From contig CALQTN020000031.1 of NCBI GenBank assembly GCA_943333505.2, positions 1 through 49,342 on the forward strand: 49,342 bases of DNA, written 5' to 3'. The notes beneath the pieces were generated by a model. That model saw only the letters and a program-made list of their open reading frames with translations. It did no database searches and was not told the DNA's origin. Within the stretch, counting starts at the first letter, position 1, and the number at the start of each line of letters is the position of its first letter. Below, piece by piece: positions 44,496 through 49,342 of the stretch. The stretch is from Asaia bogorensis (GTDB lineage Bacteria; Pseudomonadota; Alphaproteobacteria; Acetobacterales; Acetobacteraceae). The position numbers and the translations under genes were made by a program.

Positions 44496-44598
44496 AGAGC
44501 GTGATGACCGCAGGTGGAACCACACGGAGGTCTGAATCACGCGACCAAATAAACAGTTAGAGCATGGTGAGCGCGCCTAGCAGCGGTGATCATGCTCT
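44496..44598. repeat. REP-like palindromic element upstream of the acyl-CoA synthetase
   Basis: Two imperfect palindromes in series. GCGTGAT (44499-44505) pairs with ATCACGC (44536-44542), and AGAGCATG (44559-44566) pairs with CATGCTCT (44591-44598). The leading TAGAGCGTGAT matches the element at 34.1 kb, so both belong to one dispersed family. It ends 22 bp before the start codon of the next gene, so it is part of that gene's leader. Confidence 0.75.
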
Positions 44599-44620
44599 GA
44601 TCGGGAGAGACCAACCAACC

Positions 44621-46696
44621 ATGTCGATCGCCACCCTGCTGCGTCCAAATTCAGTTGCCGTCATCGGTGCCTCGGAAGACCAGACCAAATTCGGTGGCAG
44701 GCTTTACCGTCTGTTGCTGAAACATCGTTTCGCCGGCGCGGTCTACCCGATCAATCCCAATCGGACGGAGCTGTTCGGCCTCAAAACCTACAAGGATTTG
44801 CGCTCCACCCCGACTCCGGCCGATCTGGTGGTGATGGCGGTGCCACGCCATCTGGTGCGTGGCGTAATCGCCGAGGCCGCGGAAATCGGCGTGCGCGGCG
44901 CGATTATCATCACCAGCAAATTCTCCGATGAAGGCCCCGAGGGCGCGGCGATGGAGGCTGAACTCGTCGCCATAGCGCAGGCTGCGAATATGCGCCTGAT
45001 CGGGCCAAATTGCCTCGGGCTGATTTCGCCCGCCAATCAACTGGTACTGTGTTCGTCGCCCGCCTTGGATACCGATGTCCTGCCGGTTGGCACGATCGGG
45101 TTCGCCAGCCAGTCCGGCGCCATGATGGCAACGGTTTTCGACCGCGCCCGCGGCCGCGGTGTCGGGTTCTCCCATTGCGTTTCGGTGGGCAATCAGGCCG
45201 ATCTGGAGTTATGCGATTTTGTCGAATACTTCCTCGATGACGACCGCACCCACGTCATCTGCACCTATGTCGAGGGCCTGAAGGACCCGGCGCGCTTTAT
45301 CGCCCTGGCCAAACGCGCCCGCGCCATGGGCAAGCCCTGGTTGATGGTGAAGGCTGGCCGAACCGATAGCGGTGCCCGCGCTGCATTTTCCCACACTGCC
45401 AGTCTTGCCGGTACCTTCGCTGGCTTGCAGGCGGTGTGCCGCGATCTCGGCGTCATTATTCTCGATGATTTCGACGCGATGATCCTGCTGGCGGCGGCCC
45501 TGGCACGTTTTCCGGGTCGTGCGGTTAGCTCCGCCACCATCCTCACCACTTCGGGCGGCGGCGGCGCGATCAGCGCGGACCGTCTGGCCAGCACGGGGGT
45601 GAAACTCACCGAATTCGTACCCGCAACGATCGCCTCACTGGCGGATCATTACTCGGCGGGCCAGGCGTCGAACCCGATCGATTTCGGCGGACGCAAGGGC
45701 GGCGAGTCGGTCGACATCGCCGGCGCCACCACCGCCATCATCGGTGCGGACCCCGCGCTTGATGCGGTTGTTGCTGTGTTGACCACCTCGCCCGACATGC
45801 GCACCACCACCGCCAGCATCGCCGACGCCACGCTTGCCGGCGGCAAACCAGCTATTTTCGTGATGACCCCCGGTCCCGCCGCCGACACTGCCCGCGCCGA
45901 ACTGGTTGCCCGCGCCCTGCCGTTCACCGATGCGCTGGAAGATGCCGTCCGCGCGGTCGCAGGCTGGCGCGACTATTCCGCCTGGACGGCACCGGTGGTT
46001 GCGCGGCGCCCGGCCGGTTTGCCAATTGCCGCTCTGCCCGCGGCACCCGGCCCAGTATCGCCCGCCGCGATGGCTGGGCTGTTGACCGCCTACGGTCTGC
46101 CCATCGCCCCGCAAGCTGTATGCGCGACAGTCGATGACGCCCTGCGTGCCGCCGAAACGATGGCCTACCCGGTTGCCCTCAAAGCCCTCGGCCGGGACAT
46201 TGTTCACAAGACCGAGGCCGGCGGCGTTATCCTCGGCCTCACCGGTCCCGCCGGGCTGCGCGCAGCCTTCGCCGATCTGCAATCCCGCCTCGGCCCCGCG
46301 CTCGAAGCCTGCCTGGTGCAGGCTATGACCAAAGGTGATGCCGAACTGATCCTCGGCATCACCCAGGATGCCCAGTTCGGACCCATGCTGGTGATTGGCG
46401 CGGGCGGCATTTTAGTGGAATTATTGCATGATGTGGCACTGTCCCAGGTGCCGGTGTCGCCTGAAGCCGCGCATCGCCTGCTTGCCGGCCTTCGGGTATC
46501 GGCGCTGCTCGGCGGAATGCGCGGCAAGCCGGCCTTGGCCATTGCGGCGGTTGTCGATTGCATTGTCCGCCTGTCCTGGCTCGCCCACGACCATCGTGAC
46601 CGCCTCGCCGAACTCGACATCAACCCGTTGATGGTGGACCAGAATGGTTGCACCATCGTCGATGCCCGCGCGTTGCTGACAGGTGCCGGCTCATGA
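44621..46696 (+). CDS. ADP-forming acyl-CoA synthetase (ACD family), plus-strand
   Basis: 691 aa. Domain order: CoA-binding Rossmann (SVAVIGASEDQTKFGG), two ligase domains with the active His H258 in the canonical FSHTASLAG, then ATP-grasp (YPVALKALGRDIVHKTEAGG, ELDINPLMV). It converts an acid to its CoA ester with ATP giving ADP, or the reverse. It is a distant paralogue of the one at 37 kb. The start follows CGGGAGAGACCAACCAACC. The stop overlaps the start of the molybdopterin oxidoreductase (ATGA), tying the two functions together. Confidence 0.92.
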   Translation: MSIATLLRPNSVAVIGASEDQTKFGGRLYRLLLKHRFAGAVYPINPNRTELFGLKTYKDLRSTPTPADLVVMAVPRHLVRGVIAEAAEIGVRGAIIITSKFSDEGPEGAAMEAELVAIAQAANMRLIGPNCLGLISPANQLVLCSSPALDTDVLPVGTIGFASQSGAMMATVFDRARGRGVGFSHCVSVGNQADLELCDFVEYFLDDDRTHVICTYVEGLKDPARFIALAKRARAMGKPWLMVKAGRTDSGARAAFSHTASLAGTFAGLQAVCRDLGVIILDDFDAMILLAAALARFPGRAVSSATILTTSGGGGAISADRLASTGVKLTEFVPATIASLADHYSAGQASNPIDFGGRKGGESVDIAGATTAIIGADPALDAVVAVLTTSPDMRTTTASIADATLAGGKPAIFVMTPGPAADTARAELVARALPFTDALEDAVRAVAGWRDYSAWTAPVVARRPAGLPIAALPAAPGPVSPAAMAGLLTAYGLPIAPQAVCATVDDALRAAETMAYPVALKALGRDIVHKTEAGGVILGLTGPAGLRAAFADLQSRLGPALEACLVQAMTKGDAELILGITQDAQFGPMLVIGAGGILVELLHDVALSQVPVSPEAAHRLLAGLRVSALLGGMRGKPALAIAAVVDCIVRLSWLAHDHRDRLAELDINPLMVDQNGCTIVDARALLTGAGS

Positions 46697-48963
46697 CAAT
46701 CTACACCGCCGCCCACTGGGGAATTTACGAGGTCGGCGCAGGAACTCCGCCGACATTGTCGCCCTGGCGCGAAGATCCCGATCCTAATCAGATCGGGGTT
46801 CACGCCCTTGCCCCCAGCCTGCAAGCTATCCGCGTCCGTCGCCCGGCGGTTCGCCGCTCCTGGCTCGAACGCGGCCCTGGCAGCGCGCCGGAATTGCGCG
46901 GTCGTGAACCGTTTGTCGAGGTCGATTGGGATGTCGCCCTCGATCTGGTCGCGGCCGATCTTACCCGGGTGAAAACCGCCCATGGCAACAAGGCGATTTT
47001 TGGCGGGTCCTATGGCTGGTCGAGCGCCGGGCGCTTTCACCATGCGCAAAGCCAGGTGCATCGCTTTCTCAACATGATCGGCGGCTATGTCCGGCACAAT
47101 GACAGCTACAGCCTCGGCGCTGGGCGGGTCATTTTGCCGCATGTACTGATGTCGATGGAGGAAAGCTGGAACCAGACGACATCCTTCGACGTGATGGCCG
47201 AACATACCGAATTGTTTGTCGCCTTCGGGGGCGTGCCGGCCAAGAACGCGCAGATCTCGGCCGGTGGCGCCATGCTGCACCGGGTCAAGGTCGGGCTCGC
47301 GGCGATGGCCAAGGGCGGCACCCGCTTCATCAATATCTCGCCGGTTGCCGATAATCTCGACACTGGCGGCCCAGTTGAATGGATCCCGATCCGCCCCAAT
47401 ACCGATACTGCCCTGATGCTGGCGCTTGCCCATGTGTTGCTGGTCGAAAACCGTCTTGACCGAGATTTTCTGGGTCGTTGCTGTAGTGGCTATGATCGTT
47501 TCGAATCCTATCTGGCCGACAAGACCCCAGCCTGGGCGTCGGAGATCACCGGCATTCCGGCGGCACGGATCGTGACGCTGGCGCGCGAAATGGCAGCCAG
47601 CCGCACGATGATGAACGTTGCCTGGTCGTTGCAGCGCGCCTCGCATGGTGAACAGCCATTCTGGATGGTGGTAACGCTCGCCAGCATGCTTGGCCAGATC
47701 GGCCTGCCCGGCGGAGGCTTCGCGGTCGGCTACGGCCCAACCAACCGGATCGGCAGTTCGCATACCCGCCTGCCCGGACCGTCGCTGCCGCAGGGCAGTA
47801 ACCGGGTGCGTGAATTCATCCCGGTTGCCCGCATCGCCGATATGCTGCTCAACCCCGGTGCGCCGTTCCAGTATAATGGCGGGCATCATACCTATCCCGA
47901 CATCAAAATGATCTATTGGGCCGGCGGCAATCCGTTCCACCACCATCAGGATCTGACGCGCCTGATGCAGGCCTGGACCAAACCGGAAACTATCATCGTT
48001 CACGAACAATACTGGACCGCCACCGCCAAACTCGCCGACATTGTGCTGCCCGCCACCATCGGTGTGGAGCGCAACGATCTCGGCTATGCGAGCTCCGAGG
48101 GCCATATTGTCGCCAGCCGCAAAATCGTTGAGCCATTGGGCGAAGCCCGTGACGATTACACCATCTTCGCCGGTCTCGCCCAGCGCCTGGGTGTCGCCGA
48201 CACCTTTACCGAGGGCCGCGACGAGATGGCCTGGCTGCGCCATCTCTACGCCGGCACCCAGCGGCGCGGCGAAATGATGGGCATCACCCTGCCAGATTTC
48301 GATGCTTTCTGGGAACAGGGTGTGGTCAGCCTCGCGGAACATGACGTCCCGATCGTGATGTTGCAGGCCTATCGCCACGATCCTGAAGCCCACAAGCTCA
48401 ACACACCGACTGGCAGGATCGAAATTTTCTCCGACCGCATCGCCGGCTTCAACCTGCCTGACTGTCCCGGCCACCCGACATGGATGGTGCCGACCGAATG
48501 GCTCGGTGCCCCCGAAGCCGCCCTGTTTCCGTTGCATCTGCTGTCCGACCAACCCGCCCGCAAACTGCACAGCCAGCTTGATGCCAGCCCCTATAGTGCG
48601 GCCGGCAAGGTGGCGGGCCGCGAGCCGATCTACCTCAACCCTGATGACGCCCATGCCCGCGGCATCGCCGGCGGCGATGTGGTTGAGGTTTTTAACAATC
48701 GCGGCCGCAGCCTCGCCGGCGCGGTTGTCTCGCCCGACATCATGCCAGGCGTTGCCCGGCTCGCGACCGGGGCATGGTTTGATCACGACTGGCAAACCGG
48801 CATCGAGAAGCATGGCAATCCCAATGCGCTGACCCAGGACGTTGGCGCGTCGAGCCTGAGCCAGGGCTGCACGGCGCAATCGTGTCTTGTCGATGTGCGG
48901 CGTGCGGATGGGGCGATTGCAGCAGTTACCGCGCATGATTTGCCGAGGTTTGCCGAAAGCTAG
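46693..48963 (+). CDS. molybdopterin oxidoreductase (DMSO/biotin sulfoxide reductase type)
   Basis: 756 aa bis-MGD enzyme of the DMSO reductase family. The N-terminal segment GGSYGWSSAGRFHHAQSQ is typical of the TorA/BisC branch, which uses Ser as the Mo ligand. Cofactor-binding stretches include YWAGGNPFHHHQDL, LPATIGVERND and the C-terminal GDVVEVFNNRG domain. There is no twin-arginine signal and no N-terminal Fe-S cysteine cluster, so it is cytoplasmic, as BisC is. It could reduce an S- or N-oxide or hydroxylate a substrate; which is not known. It is coupled by ATGA to the acyl-CoA synthetase. Confidence 0.9.
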   Translation: MTIYTAAHWGIYEVGAGTPPTLSPWREDPDPNQIGVHALAPSLQAIRVRRPAVRRSWLERGPGSAPELRGREPFVEVDWDVALDLVAADLTRVKTAHGNKAIFGGSYGWSSAGRFHHAQSQVHRFLNMIGGYVRHNDSYSLGAGRVILPHVLMSMEESWNQTTSFDVMAEHTELFVAFGGVPAKNAQISAGGAMLHRVKVGLAAMAKGGTRFINISPVADNLDTGGPVEWIPIRPNTDTALMLALAHVLLVENRLDRDFLGRCCSGYDRFESYLADKTPAWASEITGIPAARIVTLAREMAASRTMMNVAWSLQRASHGEQPFWMVVTLASMLGQIGLPGGGFAVGYGPTNRIGSSHTRLPGPSLPQGSNRVREFIPVARIADMLLNPGAPFQYNGGHHTYPDIKMIYWAGGNPFHHHQDLTRLMQAWTKPETIIVHEQYWTATAKLADIVLPATIGVERNDLGYASSEGHIVASRKIVEPLGEARDDYTIFAGLAQRLGVADTFTEGRDEMAWLRHLYAGTQRRGEMMGITLPDFDAFWEQGVVSLAEHDVPIVMLQAYRHDPEAHKLNTPTGRIEIFSDRIAGFNLPDCPGHPTWMVPTEWLGAPEAALFPLHLLSDQPARKLHSQLDASPYSAAGKVAGREPIYLNPDDAHARGIAGGDVVEVFNNRGRSLAGAVVSPDIMPGVARLATGAWFDHDWQTGIEKHGNPNALTQDVGASSLSQGCTAQSCLVDVRRADGAIAAVTAHDLPRFAES

Positions 48964-48983
48964 GTGAGCGCCCAGAATGAATG

Positions 48984-49070
48984 CCTTCGGCATGGGTCCG
49001 TGCAGAAAGCCACGCCGAAGGTAACGAAGTATCAAAAAGTTTTTGGTTCTTTTTGTTCAAAAAAAAGAAC
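48984..49070. repeat. intergenic hairpin repeat, copy 3
   Basis: CCTTCGGC (48984-48991) pairs with GCCGAAGG (49014-49021), then a TATCAAAAAG spacer and GTTCTTTTT (49046-49054) with AAAAAGAAC (49062-49070). It follows the oxidoreductase stop. It shares the final hairpin and spacer with the 5.0 kb copy (ATCAAAAAGTTTTT) but has no hairpin A. It is likely the terminator of the plus-strand unit. Confidence 0.75.
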
Positions 49071-49128
49071 ATCTTGGCCTTTCATAATTACGATAACGTA
49101 ACAAATAAGTCGCGCTTTCCCCAAGCAC

Positions 49129-49200
49129 TCAAACCCCTGAAAATTGCGTAACCACCCCAGGCACGACCGACGCCTGCTCCAGCGCTGCCAGGGCCTTATA
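49129..49200 (-). pseudogene. C-terminal remnant of an unidentified gene cut by the IS element
   Basis: Minus-strand reading gives KALAALEQASVVPGVVTQFS, then GV and a stop. It looks like a helical protein C-terminus, perhaps of a glutathione S-transferase type, but is too short to assign. The frame is lost at the IS630 end at about 49199. Confidence 0.4.
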
Positions 49201-49342
49201 CCAATTCCCACAGCCTAGTACCGATGTGCCCAGTCCCTCAATCCGATTGTCATGATGCGCCATGGCTGATCGGTAAGTTTGTTCCAGGCTTGGCAGCAGT
49301 GGTCGACAATGTCGTCGTAGGACTGGAAGATGCGGTTTGAGA
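49199..49342 (-). mobile_element. IS630-type insertion sequence, right part only
   Basis: The left end of the element, at TATACCAATTCCCAC (from 49197), follows a TA, the usual target of IS630. Inside, the minus strand encodes a transposase C-terminus from the window edge to a TAG at 49215-49217, reading FQSYDDIVDHCCQAWNKLTD, then PWRIMTIGLRDWAHRY. The rest of the element is beyond the right edge, so its integrity is unknown. Confidence 0.85.
49215..49342 (-). CDS. IS630 family transposase, C-terminal 41 codons
   Basis: Only the last codons are in the window. The segment with SYDDIVDHCCQAWNKL and IMTIGLRDWAHRY is characteristic of the DDE transposase C-terminus in IS630 elements of proteobacteria, as I recall the family. 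The catalytic acidic residues lie outside the window. Confidence 0.85.
   Translation of the reverse strand, partial: SNRIFQSYDDIVDHCCQAWNKLTDQPWRIMTIGLRDWAHRY

Noticed and set aside
37075-49000. Carbon monoxide dehydrogenase cluster, suggested by the CoxG-like gene and a molybdenum enzyme
   Set aside because: The molybdenum enzyme is of the DMSO reductase family, not the xanthine oxidase family, and no CoxM, CoxS or CoxL is present.
46204-49035. A 943-codon open frame on the minus strand opposite the acyl-CoA synthetase and molybdenum enzyme genes
   Set aside because: Both plus-strand proteins have clear family motifs over this stretch. The antisense translation is low-complexity and Arg/His/Gly-rich, as expected from a high-GC shadow frame.

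Overview
The window looks like part of an alphaproteobacterial chromosome, most likely Acetobacteraceae or a close relative. The evidence is a high-GC gene set with alphaproteobacterial housekeeping families (a GapR/DUF2312 protein, a DUF1244 protein, glycerate 2-kinase overlapping pyruvate kinase) and three copies of a T-rich intergenic hairpin of the GTTCTTTTT/AAAAAGAAC kind that I associate with that family. Genus cannot be told from the sequence.

Layout. Positions 1-15.2 kb are mostly housekeeping: a CDP-alcohol phosphatidyltransferase cut by the left edge, a formyltransferase, gapR, DUF1244, glycerate 2-kinase plus pyruvate kinase, an M3 metallopeptidase, an orphan peptide-type binding protein, an aldolase plus M20 peptidase pair, a PEP-CTERM surface protein, a TPR lipoprotein, ispE and tRNA-Gln(TTG). 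At 15.2-20.6 kb an NAD-dependent epimerase gene on the minus strand is split in two. About 4.5 kb of C-ending, high-GC DNA sits inside it, carrying an acyl-CoA ligase, a cysteine-less thiolase homologue, a DUF35 zinc-ribbon/OB-fold partner and a shortened 3-hydroxyacyl-CoA dehydrogenase, with broken pieces of solute-binding-protein genes at both ends. At 20.7-26.2 kb is a complete dipeptide-type ABC importer on the minus strand, to which the epimerase probably once belonged.

Positions 26.4-37.1 kb form one plus-strand run: two DxDxH amidohydrolases, a small Rieske protein, and two tandem three-gene ABC importers of the ferric/polyamine type. Positions 37.1-43.5 kb form a tight minus-strand operon: SelA-fold PLP enzyme, CoxG-like SRPBCC protein, ThDP enzyme, an amidohydrolase-fold protein that seems to have lost its metal ligands, and an ADP-forming acyl-CoA synthetase. 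Divergent from it are a beta-lactamase-fold serine hydrolase and a second ADP-forming acyl-CoA synthetase that overlaps a molybdopterin oxidoreductase. The right edge holds a gene remnant cut by an IS630-type element.

How it may fit together (inference). From 20 to 49 kb the region imports organic solutes and feeds them into hydrolysis or decarboxylation, 2-oxo acid chemistry and CoA activation. No substrate can be assigned. No sequence-specific transcription factor, CRISPR array or phage gene was seen. The strongest candidates for something undescribed are the 37-43.5 kb PLP/ThDP/pseudo-amidohydrolase operon with its divergent partner, and the insertion that split the epimerase gene.
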